A stretch of 64,000 nt of DNA from contig NZ_JABSNK010000002.1 of NCBI RefSeq assembly GCF_013294005.1, positions 417,463 through 481,462 of the forward strand. Reading direction: 5' to 3'. Source of the stretch: Flavobacterium gelidicaeli (GTDB lineage: Bacteria > Bacteroidota > Bacteroidia > Flavobacteriales > Flavobacteriaceae). The position numbers and the translations under genes were made by a program. The stretch's first letter is position 1. Every line of letters starts with the position of its first letter. The notes beneath the pieces were generated by a model that was given only the letters and a program-made list of their open reading frames with translations, was not told the origin of the DNA and made no database searches. Shown here piece after piece: positions 32,736-41,576 of this stretch.

Positions 32736-33962
32736 ATGACAAAGACGCAGGTTAATAAGGTTGGTAGGAATATTAGAAAAACTATTCAAAATCAAGGTGA
32801 AATTTCAAACGAAGATTTATTAATATTACAAAATTACAGAACCTCATTTCAAGCTGACTTAGCTAGTGTTTTTAATCAGATTTCTAATTTAAGTAAGAAG
32901 GAGAGAAGTGACAGTATTGTCTCATTTAGAATTAAGAGAATTGAATCAATTCTATCTAAAATAAAAAGGCAGCCGACTATGGCTTTGGGTAATATGGGGG
33001 ATGTTGCTGGTTGTCGAGTGTTATTATATAGTGATGAAGCACTAATTGGGTTAGTTCAAAAATTCAATGCAGTATTTAATGTGAAGTATTTTAATAATTA
33101 TTTAGATGAAGCAAAAGAAGATGGTTACAGGGGTTACCATCTCTATATAGAAAGCCCAATTGATAGTAGTAAACTAATTGAGATTCAATTACGTACTGTT
33201 ACTGCTCATAAGTGGGCATCATTAGTTGAAATGATAGATATATTATATAACTTAAAGATAAAAGAAGGTGAAAAAAGCTATGAATTTGAAGAGTTTCTAC
33301 TTCTACTGTCAAGGAAAAGTACTTTAACAATTAAAGATAAGATAAGAATAATCGAGATTGACAAGAAAAATAATATTTACCCTAAATTAAATGAAGTCTT
33401 TGTTCAAAATCATTTACAAGTAAGAAAGGACTGGGTCAGCTTAAGTAATTTATCAAATAATTACTTTATTATTGAAGTTGATTTTGAAAAGAAAACAAAC
33501 TTGATTTCATTTGGCTCGTATAAAAGCGCAGAAGAGAGATATTTCAAAATGTTTGGAGAAAAAAACAAGTCTAATTTTGTACTTACCCATGTCGAAAAAC
33601 CGAATTTTAGGAGAGTATGTATTGCATATGCAAGTTATATGCTAGTAAATCATGATTATTTAGAAGATTGGAATGAATTTACTAAGGATATAATAATGGA
33701 TAATACTATTAAGAAATCTCAAAGCAATTTTGACTATTATAGTGAGTATATTCGAAGAAATTTGGAAGATCAATTCAATTTAGTTAAATCTGAGATTTCC
33801 GAATACAACAGTTACAGTGAAAAAGAAGAAAAAAATGATGGATTAAATGAATGGCTAGATGAGATCAAGGAGAAAATGAAAAAATTTGATATGGTTGCAC
33901 GGCAGCATAATGATATTAATAAGCAAAAGAATAAAAATTTCTTTAGAAGATTATTGGGTTGA
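32736..33962 (+). CDS. stand-alone RelA/SpoT-type nucleotide synthetase with extra C-terminal domain
   Basis: This 408-residue protein has a synthetase core at about 45-200. Matches to the alarmone synthetase fold are R65-x-K67 with a following ES-I pattern, DVAGCRV (89-95), GYRGYH (130-135, the guanine-stacking tyrosine loop), EIQLRT (149-154), H158 and W160. There is no hydrolase (HD) domain, TGS or ACT domain, so it is not a long RelA or Rel. Residues 215-320 form a second domain I do not recognise, and the last 80 residues are a charged coiled coil ending KNKNFFRRLLG. It could be a small alarmone synthetase, a toxic SAS that pyrophosphorylates tRNA or makes ppApp, or a CapRel-like fused toxin-antitoxin. 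It sits alone beside a tRNA. Confidence 0.8.
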   Translation: MTKTQVNKVGRNIRKTIQNQGEISNEDLLILQNYRTSFQADLASVFNQISNLSKKERSDSIVSFRIKRIESILSKIKRQPTMALGNMGDVAGCRVLLYSDEALIGLVQKFNAVFNVKYFNNYLDEAKEDGYRGYHLYIESPIDSSKLIEIQLRTVTAHKWASLVEMIDILYNLKIKEGEKSYEFEEFLLLLSRKSTLTIKDKIRIIEIDKKNNIYPKLNEVFVQNHLQVRKDWVSLSNLSNNYFIIEVDFEKKTNLISFGSYKSAEERYFKMFGEKNKSNFVLTHVEKPNFRRVCIAYASYMLVNHDYLEDWNEFTKDIIMDNTIKKSQSNFDYYSEYIRRNLEDQFNLVKSEISEYNSYSEKEEKNDGLNEWLDEIKEKMKKFDMVARQHNDINKQKNKNFFRRLLG

Positions 33963-34004
33963 TCGTATTTTAATAGTTAGTTATATAAATTAGTAAAAAT
34001 AATC

Positions 34005-34163
34005 ATGGCAAAAGGACCCGAAAAAAACACTAAAAACAAAGCTTTGCATACTAAACTGCTTAATCGTAAGAAAGCTAAACTGCAGGAAGAAAAGAAAGAA
34101 AAAGCATTACGCATAAAAGCGCTTGTTACTAAAATGAATCAACAAAAGAATAGCGAGCAATAG
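34005..34163 (+). CDS. small basic protein of 52 residues
   Basis: This short frame (MAKGPEKNTKNKALHTKLLN...) is rich in Lys and Arg, has a regular helical repeat pattern, and ends SEQ. The start is 42 bases after the synthetase stop. I believe similar 50-residue proteins are conserved in Flavobacterium, but I cannot check. A nucleic-acid- or ribosome-binding role fits its charge; nothing more can be read. A hairpin with AGCAACATG arms (34182-34226) follows. Confidence 0.6.
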   Translation: MAKGPEKNTKNKALHTKLLNRKKAKLQEEKKEKALRIKALVTKMNQQKNSEQ

Positions 34164-34181
34164 GTTTCTTTAATTTAGTAA

Positions 34182-34226
34182 AGCAACATGCTGGGATTGC
34201 TTCCTTGGTTGCAATGACATGTTGCT
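34182..34226. repeat. hairpin after the small basic gene
   Basis: AGCAACATG (34182-34190) pairs with CATGTTGCT (34218-34226) with an inner ATTGC/GCAAT step. No T-tract follows, so it is not a clear terminator. Confidence 0.5.
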
Positions 34227-34303
34227 AAAAAAATTGCGTTAATCTGTATAAAATCTGTAGTAAATAAGCGAAATTTGTCATCAATTCATTAAACAACATT
34301 CAA

Positions 34304-34843
34304 ATGGAATTCGGAAAAATAATTATTTCAGAAACGGCCGCTACTAGCGAAAACCCACAAGACATTATCAACTCTAATATATCAGTAATCAACCTAATGC
34401 GTGAGGAGAAAATCGACGACGATTTAATTCATGAAGATGCATTAATGAGTTATTATTTGGATTATTATACCTCACAATACACCGAAGGAAATTTTGCTCA
34501 GTTTGTGTACAATTCAAAATGGAACACAGAATTAAATGAATTGATAGAAGAAGGTTTACAATTGTTGGGCGCTGAGAAGCATTTGGAGTTGTTCCAGCAA
34601 CAATGCAAGAAGGTGAAATTAATGAGCTCTGTAAAAAGAGAGAAATTTTTTAAAGGAAAACTAGAAGGAGTAAATCCGGTAAGAGACGTGATGAACAGCG
34701 ATACTTTTTTCGAAATTGAAGAAAATTTAGTACAACTAAATGCGGCCTTTCTACTATCTCATCCAGATACTGTAGTACTTTCTGTAGATGCTATGTTTGC
34801 CACTTTAGAAGAGTTTGTAGGGCACGAGATAAAAAGAGCGTAG
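34304..34843 (+). CDS. DMP19/DUF4375-like protein
   Basis: This 179-residue protein has no signal or membrane segment. The segment DYYTSQYTEGNFAQFVYNS (53-71) and the following LNELIEEGLQLLGAEKHLELF resemble the DMP19/DUF4375 helical domain (pattern VNNGGFxQFFxNS). The molecular role of that family is not known to me. It stands alone and ends at a terminator facing the DUF1501 gene. Confidence 0.6.
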   Translation: MEFGKIIISETAATSENPQDIINSNISVINLMREEKIDDDLIHEDALMSYYLDYYTSQYTEGNFAQFVYNSKWNTELNELIEEGLQLLGAEKHLELFQQQCKKVKLMSSVKREKFFKGKLEGVNPVRDVMNSDTFFEIEENLVQLNAAFLLSHPDTVVLSVDAMFATLEEFVGHEIKRA

Positions 34844-34872
34844 TTTAAATTAATCATTGTTCAAATGAAATA

Positions 34873-34907
34873 AAAAGGTGTAGCATAATTATAATGCTAC
34901 ACCTTTT
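34873..34907. terminator. bidirectional terminator
   Basis: AAAAGGTGTAGCAT (34873-34886) pairs with ATGCTACACCTTTT (34894-34907). It lies between the convergent DMP19-like and DUF1501 genes. Confidence 0.9.
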
Positions 34908-34913
34908 AGTGTT

Positions 34914-36524
34914 TTATGAAATAATCAATTTTGTATTGTGTTTACTATTATTGTATTCAACTTGTAAGATATAAATTCCTGTTGCTAAAGCATTGTCAAG
35001 AGTAACAGTTAAGAATGTTCCGTCAACGCTAAATTCGTTTTTGTAAACCAGTGATCCTAGCATGGAGTAAAGCTTTAGATTAATATACCCTTTTAACGAT
35101 TCTCCAAAACGAATATTTACTACGTGATCAATAGTTGGGTTAGGGTAAATCGTCATGAAGTTACCGCCTTCTATAGGGTTAGTGTCTAATGGGTTGGTAT
35201 TAAAAATAGGAATTTTTGCAAAACTGTTTCCTAGCACTTCTGTTGCTTGCGCTTCACTCATACATAACCAATCTTGCATAATCGAGGAATATATTTGACG
35301 AAAGTCAAACTGCATTTCAACTTGATCGTTTACTGCCGCATTCATAGGTAAGTCGGGTGATTTTCCTATCATTCCAGCTACTGGTTCGTCTGTTCCTTTT
35401 ACTGCTGACGGACTCGTATTTAGTGCTGCTCCAAAGAAAAACACCGGCGCCGCTGCACCATGATCAGTTCCTAAACTAGCATTACTTTTTATTCGTCTAC
35501 CAAATTCACTAAAAGTCATTCCAGTTACTAAATCTTCCTTACCCATTAACTCTAAGTCTTTCTGGAAAGCACCAACTGCCTGTGATAAGATGCTCAAATT
35601 TTCTCGGTGAGATCCTTTCGTTTTGTCTGAAGCTTCTACTTGCGCACTGTGTAAATCAGAAGTATTGGGGTGATTTACAATATATATAGGTGTTTGTAAC
35701 CCACCATTGATAAGTTTTGCGACAATATTTAATTGGTCTGCTAATTTATTTGAGGTTGGATAAGTTGCCGTTTGTGCTTGAGGGGTGTTGTAGGCTTTTT
35801 GGATTGCTGCGCGGTAAACATTACTTTGATCTTTCATTAATCTTAAAAAGGTCAACTCTGTACCATAATCTGAATTAGGAGCAGGGTCTGTAATTTGGTT
35901 AATTACATTTAAAAGCGATGTAGGATCAGGAGCATTATAACCCATATTGATGTTGGGACCTTGCAATGAAAACGGCAAAGTTGAACCTATTTGAATTGAC
36001 AATGGATCTGGCATATCGCTATTAGGATATCCCACAGGAAATTCAGGGTATACTTTGTCTAAGGCCCTTCCTAACCAGCCGCTATTTAAATTTTTATCAC
36101 TATCTGATGCTGTGAACCAAATGTCAGTAGCTCTAAAATGGCTGTAACTAGGATTTGGGTAAGATGCGCCTTGAACGATCATCAATTTACCTTCATTGTA
36201 TAAGTTTTTCATCTCTGGCATACCAGGATGCAATCCAGTAGTTGTATTGTTAGACAACGGTAAAACCGAAGATTGATTCATTAAAATATTAGATCGGGCA
36301 TTTTTTAAATTCTCCCATTTATCAAGAGGAAAAACAGTATTTAGTCCGTCATTTCCACCATTCATTTGTATAATTACTAAAATTTTCCCACAGTTAACCG
36401 CTGCTGTTGCTAGGGTTTCAAGCGAGTTGCTTTCTAACATTGAGGACGCCATTACTGGAATACCGTTTAACGCTAAAGGGATGGTAGCTATAGCACTTGT
36501 CTTTATAAAACTTCTTCTTTTCAT
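34914..36524 (-). CDS. secreted DUF1501 protein with type IX secretion signal
   Basis: This 536-residue protein starts MKRRSFIKTSAIATIPLAL, a twin-arginine-like export signal. The DUF1501 body (about 45-430) belongs to the sulfatase/alkaline phosphatase-like superfamily (QMNGGNDGLNT, HGAAAPVFFFG). The last 80 residues, from NFMTIYPNPT (about 457), are a type A type IX secretion sorting domain ending in KLIIS, so the protein ends up on the surface or outside. It is 11 bases downstream of a DUF1800 gene. The two families almost always occur as neighbours, but the substrate is unknown. Confidence 0.88.
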   Translation of the reverse strand: MKRRSFIKTSAIATIPLALNGIPVMASSMLESNSLETLATAAVNCGKILVIIQMNGGNDGLNTVFPLDKWENLKNARSNILMNQSSVLPLSNNTTTGLHPGMPEMKNLYNEGKLMIVQGASYPNPSYSHFRATDIWFTASDSDKNLNSGWLGRALDKVYPEFPVGYPNSDMPDPLSIQIGSTLPFSLQGPNINMGYNAPDPTSLLNVINQITDPAPNSDYGTELTFLRLMKDQSNVYRAAIQKAYNTPQAQTATYPTSNKLADQLNIVAKLINGGLQTPIYIVNHPNTSDLHSAQVEASDKTKGSHRENLSILSQAVGAFQKDLELMGKEDLVTGMTFSEFGRRIKSNASLGTDHGAAAPVFFFGAALNTSPSAVKGTDEPVAGMIGKSPDLPMNAAVNDQVEMQFDFRQIYSSIMQDWLCMSEAQATEVLGNSFAKIPIFNTNPLDTNPIEGGNFMTIYPNPTIDHVVNIRFGESLKGYINLKLYSMLGSLVYKNEFSVDGTFLTVTLDNALATGIYILQVEYNNSKHNTKLIIS

Positions 36525-36535
36525 CTCTTTATTAT

Positions 36536-38353
36536 TTACATTAATTCGTATTCAGCTAGCTGGGTAATAGTAACTAGTAATGATTTTATCCTTGTTTGGA
36601 CTGTTTTTTTGTTTGTAGTATTTGATGTGTCGCTTAAATAGGAGTTCCAAGCACTTGTCCAGTAATAATTAGTTACTTGGTTAGATAATAAAGACTCTAT
36701 TTTAATTAAATCTTTTTGCTCAGTACTCAAGTCAATTGGAAGTAAGTAAGTAATACATTCGGCTACTAATAAATCAGGATCAGCACATATAGCAGGATCA
36801 AATTGTTGTACAAAAGCAATTAAATCTACTTCCATACGCGTAGTTAATCCATTGTAAGTAAGGTTATATCCATTAAAAAGGCGGTTTAAGAAGTCAAATC
36901 TTTTTTGAGTCGTACTGGAGTTGATCCAGTATTCATGGAAAGAAGGGTTTTGATAATAAGCGACCCAGCCAGAAACATTAGGTACTTTACCTATACTTTG
37001 TTCTAAACCAGTACAAATTGTATTATTAAAATAATGCCACACTCTGTATTGTGCTTCAAGATTTGTAGCATCGGCAACATTATAAGGTAGGTTGAATGTT
37101 CGTAAACTTCCAATAACTAAATCAAATGGCGATTTGATAAAAACACCTCTATTTGCCATGTCGTAAAAGTGTTGACTTTTAAATAGTTGGTCTAAAACAG
37201 GTAGGATGTCCCAATTACTAGCGGCAAAAGTTTTAGCTAATGGAACAATAACTGTTGATTCTATAGTGTCATCAATGTCATAGTAAACAAAATAACGGTA
37301 AAGACGACGACAAATATATTCAGACACTACTTGTGATTTAGAAAAGATCATATCAATGAACTCGTCTAATTCCGTAGCCCCTGAATTCTTGATGATAGTG
37401 TTATTAAAGAAAGCAGAGAATTGTTTGTCGCTTTCTTCATGATTTGTTACATCAAAATTAGTCACTGGTATTGCGCCATCTAAATCTTCTACACGCCATC
37501 CGCTAAGTACTTTTGCAGCTTGAACAACATCAACTTCTGTGTATTTACTCAAAGGACCTTTACCTAATGTAAACAACTCCATGATTTCTCTTGCAAAATT
37601 CTCGTCAGGAGATTTTTTTGTGTTGGCGTGATTATTTAAGTAATACATCATGGCAGGATGTGTTGCCATGGTGCGAATAAGTGTTTTGAAATTTCCAGTA
37701 GGATTGTCTCTAAACATCTTTATGTAGGTATGCGATATTCGAGCAGAATTAGTTCCTGAATTTGGAAAAGGAGCTGCGCGTACTGTTTCAAAATCAACAG
37801 GGATAAAATGGTACCAGAACCAGGTCATTTTTTCCTTGATTGTACGGTCTTGATTACAAGCTTGTCCAAGGTTCCATTGCTCTAGTGAGTCTATTCTTCT
37901 TGAATTAGTGTTGAATTTCCCTCTTTCTAATGGGTCATTAGTCCAATCGGCACCATAAGCTAGTCCGTTTTCATCAGGTGAGTAATTGTTATAAGCATTT
38001 ACGGGAGGAGCAGGAGCAGTGGTATCTACAGCTAAAATTCCGTTCACAGCATCAGTCATACTCATAGTAAGTAAACTGTCTAAATCAACTTTTTTAAATC
38101 CGTAACCAGTTCTCTTGAGTAAGTGAATTGCTTCTTGTTTTCCCCAAGTGCCTGAATAAACGTTCAAGCCACTAGTTACAGGTGCAACTCTATCGGTAAG
38201 TCTATTGTTAAAATTAGTTGCGCTTTGGTATTTTCTACCATTAAATACTTTTCTGGAATACTTTTCAAATAAAGGGTCTCCTTTGGGTAAATTTGATTTG
38301 AAACTCTTTAATACTAGATTAAAAAGTTTTCTACGATTCAACGTTTTTGACAT
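36536..38353 (-). CDS. DUF1800 protein
   Basis: This 605-residue protein matches DUF1800: HLLKRTGYGFKKVDLD near 80-95, MTWFWYHFIPVDF, NFAREIMELFTLGKG and GWVAYYQNPSFHEYWINSS near 470. No clear Sec signal is present and there is no sorting domain, unlike its partner. It is first in a two-gene operon with the DUF1501 gene. The pair is often found beside polysaccharide genes, and here the alginate locus starts divergently. Function is not established. Confidence 0.85.
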   Translation of the reverse strand: MSKTLNRRKLFNLVLKSFKSNLPKGDPLFEKYSRKVFNGRKYQSATNFNNRLTDRVAPVTSGLNVYSGTWGKQEAIHLLKRTGYGFKKVDLDSLLTMSMTDAVNGILAVDTTAPAPPVNAYNNYSPDENGLAYGADWTNDPLERGKFNTNSRRIDSLEQWNLGQACNQDRTIKEKMTWFWYHFIPVDFETVRAAPFPNSGTNSARISHTYIKMFRDNPTGNFKTLIRTMATHPAMMYYLNNHANTKKSPDENFAREIMELFTLGKGPLSKYTEVDVVQAAKVLSGWRVEDLDGAIPVTNFDVTNHEESDKQFSAFFNNTIIKNSGATELDEFIDMIFSKSQVVSEYICRRLYRYFVYYDIDDTIESTVIVPLAKTFAASNWDILPVLDQLFKSQHFYDMANRGVFIKSPFDLVIGSLRTFNLPYNVADATNLEAQYRVWHYFNNTICTGLEQSIGKVPNVSGWVAYYQNPSFHEYWINSSTTQKRFDFLNRLFNGYNLTYNGLTTRMEVDLIAFVQQFDPAICADPDLLVAECITYLLPIDLSTEQKDLIKIESLLSNQVTNYYWTSAWNSYLSDTSNTTNKKTVQTRIKSLLVTITQLAEYELM

Positions 38354-38638
38354 AGTAGTTTACTCGATTAATGTGAATTGATTTGCTTTTGTGTTTGATA
38401 TAACGTGTAAATACCTATTTTAATATTTATAATGCGAATATTTTTTATTAAAGCTAATTTCATTGGTATAAAATCATTTTTAAGGATAAAAAACGCTTAA
38501 GTTGTATTGAATCTGTTTTTATTTTGATCTAAATCACTGTATTTAAGTTATGTTATGATTTTAACTATTTTATCTTGTTTTATTTACATTAAAAAGATTA
38601 AAGTTTGGGTATTTATTTTTATTTCTAAAAATTAATAA

Positions 38639-38667
38639 TATATTTGGGAAACCAAATTGGTAAACCA
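38639..38667 (+). promoter_or_regulatory. PL17 promoter and operator site 1
   Basis: TATATTTG (38639-38646) fits the -7 consensus. It is followed at 38652-38667 by CCA-AAT-TGGT-AAA-CCA, the operator shared across the alginate locus. The site lies over the expected transcription start of the PL17-cupin operon (ATG 38711), so binding should repress. No clear -33 element is seen. The rest of the 38354-38710 gap is empty. Confidence 0.72.
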
Positions 38668-38710
38668 ATAATATTGTTTCGTGTAACAATGTAATAATTA
38701 CAACAAAATA

Positions 38711-40975
38711 ATGATGATTTCTAAGAAAATAGATTGGTTAAAAATGCTTTCTCTAGGATTACTTTTAATAATATTCCAAAGCGGAATGGCTCAGGGGCAT
38801 CCTAGTTTAGTATTAACTAAAAAAGGAGTTCAAGAAATTAAATCAAATTTAGGTAAAGTACCTCTTTTTGACGCATCAGTAGCTGAGGTTAAAAAAGAAG
38901 TAGATGCCGAAATAGCATTGGGAATTTTAGTGCCAGTGCCCAAAGATTTCTCTGGGGGTTACACACATGAGCGTCATAAAAAGAATTTTTTAATGATGCA
39001 AAAAGCGGGTGTTTTGTATCAAATTCTTGGAGATAAAAAATACGCAGTCTATGTCAAAGAGATGTTGATGGCTTACGCTAAATTATATCCTACGTTACCT
39101 TTACATCCTCAGGAACGTTCTTATGCTCGCGGTAAATTATTCTGGCAGGCACTTAATGATTCCAATTGGTTGGTATATACTAGTCAAGCTTATGATTGTG
39201 TTTATGATTTTATAGGTGCTAAAGATAGAGCTGTTCTAGAAAAAGATTTATTCAAACCCTTTGCTGATTTTATTTCGGTAGGTTCCCCTCAATTTTTCAA
39301 CCGTGTACACAATCACAGTACTTGGGGAAATGTTGCTGTAGGGATGATTGCATTAGTAATGAATGATGCTGAATTGTTAGAAAGAGCTTTGCATGGTTTG
39401 AAAGAGGATGGTTTAAAAGCAGGAATGAAAGATAATGATGGCGGATTAATTAAAAAAGAAGGTCAAAAAACAGGTTTCCTAGCAAATGTTGATGAGCCTT
39501 TTTCTCCTGACGGATATTATAATGAAGGGCCGTATTACCAACGCTATGCGATGTATCCTTTTATGATTTTTGCAGAAGCATTACAAAACACTAAACCCGA
39601 CTTGAAGATTTTTGAATATAAAAACGGAATCCTAAATAAATCAGTTTATGCCTTGTTGAATTTAACCAATTCTAATGGAGAGTTTTTTCCTTTAAATGAT
39701 GGTCAAAAAGGAATGTCTTACTATTCAAGAGAATTAGTTTCGGCAGTAGATATTGCGTATTTGTATGGTGGTAGAGATCCTTCGTTGTTGTCTATTGCTG
39801 AAAAACAGGGGCGTGTACAATTAGATAATTCAGGTATGGCTGTGGCTTTGGCAATTAAAAATAATTTGGCTAAACCATTTGTGAAAAAATCAATCGATTT
39901 ATCTGACGGTTCTGATGGTCAACAAGGTGGAGTGGCTATTATTCGAGATAAAATTAATGATGATGAGCTGACTTTAGTTATGAAATATGCTGCTCAAGGT
40001 TCTAGTCATGGGCATTTTGATAAATTGTCTTTTTCTTATTACAATAACAGTGATGAGGTGTTGCAAGATTACGGTTTGTCTAGATTTGTAAATATCGAAC
40101 AAAAAGGCGGTGGTAATTATCTAAAAGAAAATGGTACCTGGGCAAAACAAACTATTGCGCACAATACAATTATCCAAAATGAAGTTTCACATTTTGAGGG
40201 TGATTTTGAAAAAGGTAATTTGTTTTCGTCTAAAAAATATTTGTATGATGTGAATAATCCAAAATTACAAACGATAAGCGCTATTGAAGACAATGCCTAT
40301 CCGGGAACTAAAATGCACCGTACAATGGTTATGTTAACCACTGAAGGATATGAAAAACCATTATTGTTAGATATTTTTCAAGTAAAGTCAGATACCGAAA
40401 ATCAATATGATTTGCCTTTTTATTATTTAGGACAAATGATTTCGGCAAATTTTAAATACGAAACACCAAAAGTATTGGAGCCTCTAGGGAAATCATTTGG
40501 ATACCAACATTTGTGGAAAGAGGGAATAGGTAAAGCTACAGCAGAAAACACTAAGTTCTCTTGGTTGCACAACGGTAGTTTTTATACGTTAACATCAGCA
40601 ACAAAGGTTGATGATGATTTGTTATTGGTTCGTTTAGGTGCTAATGACCCTGATTTTAACCTGCGAAGAGATCCTGGTTTTATTATTCGTAAAACGAAAA
40701 CCAAAAATGCAACTTTTGTAAATGTTATAGAAACGCATGGTAGTTATAGTCCAGTGACTGAAAATGCATTGAATGCTAAAAGTGCCATAGTAAACCTTGA
40801 ATTAGCTTATGAAGATGACAATTATGTAGCCGTAACTATTGAAAATAAAAATGGTACAGTTTGCTTGTTTATTTTAGCAATAACAAATAATGCAATAGAA
40901 GAGCAACATACATTAGAAATAAAAGGTAAAACCTATTCATGGTTTGGAGCACAGTACAGTACAATAATTAAATAA
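38711..40975 (+). CDS. PL17 family oligoalginate lyase
   Basis: This 754-residue secreted exolyase has a signal peptide (about 1-28), an alpha/alpha-toroid N-terminal domain and a C-terminal beta-sandwich (heparinase II/III-like). PL17 features are NH at 201-202 in HNHSTWG, GPYYQRYA near 273-280, SSHGHFD with H433/H435, and D453 in DYGLSRF. It releases unsaturated uronate from alginate oligomers, probably in the periplasm. The cupin gene follows 10 bases downstream. Together they turn oligomers into linear DEH. The family is secure, but preference for M or G is not readable. Confidence 0.92.
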   Translation: MMISKKIDWLKMLSLGLLLIIFQSGMAQGHPSLVLTKKGVQEIKSNLGKVPLFDASVAEVKKEVDAEIALGILVPVPKDFSGGYTHERHKKNFLMMQKAGVLYQILGDKKYAVYVKEMLMAYAKLYPTLPLHPQERSYARGKLFWQALNDSNWLVYTSQAYDCVYDFIGAKDRAVLEKDLFKPFADFISVGSPQFFNRVHNHSTWGNVAVGMIALVMNDAELLERALHGLKEDGLKAGMKDNDGGLIKKEGQKTGFLANVDEPFSPDGYYNEGPYYQRYAMYPFMIFAEALQNTKPDLKIFEYKNGILNKSVYALLNLTNSNGEFFPLNDGQKGMSYYSRELVSAVDIAYLYGGRDPSLLSIAEKQGRVQLDNSGMAVALAIKNNLAKPFVKKSIDLSDGSDGQQGGVAIIRDKINDDELTLVMKYAAQGSSHGHFDKLSFSYYNNSDEVLQDYGLSRFVNIEQKGGGNYLKENGTWAKQTIAHNTIIQNEVSHFEGDFEKGNLFSSKKYLYDVNNPKLQTISAIEDNAYPGTKMHRTMVMLTTEGYEKPLLLDIFQVKSDTENQYDLPFYYLGQMISANFKYETPKVLEPLGKSFGYQHLWKEGIGKATAENTKFSWLHNGSFYTLTSATKVDDDLLLVRLGANDPDFNLRRDPGFIIRKTKTKNATFVNVIETHGSYSPVTENALNAKSAIVNLELAYEDDNYVAVTIENKNGTVCLFILAITNNAIEEQHTLEIKGKTYSWFGAQYSTIIK

Positions 40976-40985
40976 ATAGAACGAT

Positions 40986-41336
40986 ATGCAAAGTTTTGGA
41001 GCAAGTAAAGAATTTTTAATAGGAGATGAGATCGCGTGGGAAGTAGTAGGTGAAGGTGTGAAACGTAAAATCATGGGTTATGACGATACGATCATGCTGG
41101 TAAATGTAGATTTTAAAAAAGGAAGTATTGGTCCTTTACATGAGCATTACCATGCACAAGTTACTTATGTTGTAAGTGGTGAATTTGAAGTAACTATAGG
41201 CGATGATAAAAAAGTATTAAAAGGGGGTGACTGTTTTTACATTCCGCCTCACGTAATGCATGGTGCATTATGTTTGGCTGATGGCGTTTTGATTGATGTT
41301 TTTAGTCCAATACGTGAAGATTTCATGAAAAAGTAA
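40986..41336 (+). CDS. kdgF: KdgF-like cupin, unsaturated uronate ring-opening protein
   Basis: This 116-residue single cupin has metal-ligand pattern HEHYHAQ (about 52-58) and HGALCL near 98. It has no signal peptide, so it acts in the cytoplasm. KdgF proteins speed the conversion of 4,5-unsaturated uronate (from alginate or pectin) to linear 4-deoxy-5-hexoseulose uronate (DEH). It is the second gene after the PL17 exolyase, with a 10-base gap. Place in the pathway is inferred from context, and the cupin assignment is firm. Confidence 0.85.
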   Translation: MQSFGASKEFLIGDEIAWEVVGEGVKRKIMGYDDTIMLVNVDFKKGSIGPLHEHYHAQVTYVVSGEFEVTIGDDKKVLKGGDCFYIPPHVMHGALCLADGVLIDVFSPIREDFMKK

Positions 41337-41362
41337 ATAGTTCTCAACTAAATAAGTTAATT

Positions 41363-41400
41363 AATCCGCTAAGTATTTTAGATACTATTTAGCGGATTTC
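41363..41400 (+). terminator. rho-independent terminator
   Basis: AATCCGCTAA (41363-41372) pairs with TTAGCGGATT (41389-41398) and a T-rich run follows. It closes the PL17-kdgF operon. Confidence 0.8.
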
Positions 41401-41507
41401 TTGTTGTTTGTCCAAATTTTTAAAATAAAAAAAGGGTTGTCCAAATCTATTTTTTGGTAATAATTAAAATTAACAATATTTTATTTTTTTTAATAGAAAT
41501 TAGTATC

Positions 41508-41536
41508 TATATTTGGTTCTCCAATCTGGTTAACCA
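41508..41536 (+). promoter_or_regulatory. PL7 promoter and operator site 2
   Basis: TATATTTG (41508-41515) is followed at 41521-41536 by CCA-ATC-TGGT-TAA-CCA. The spacing between -7 and operator is the same as at site 1, and the first eight bases are identical. The ATG of the PL7 gene is at 41577. Confidence 0.72.
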
Positions 41537-41576
41537 GATTAAAAAATACTAAGTCATTATTGATATTCTTTAAAAA

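Noticed and set aside
32071..33962. tRNA-Trp as an integration site for an island carrying the RelA/SpoT-type gene
   Set aside because: I found no repeat of the tRNA 3' end downstream and no integrase, so there is no direct support.
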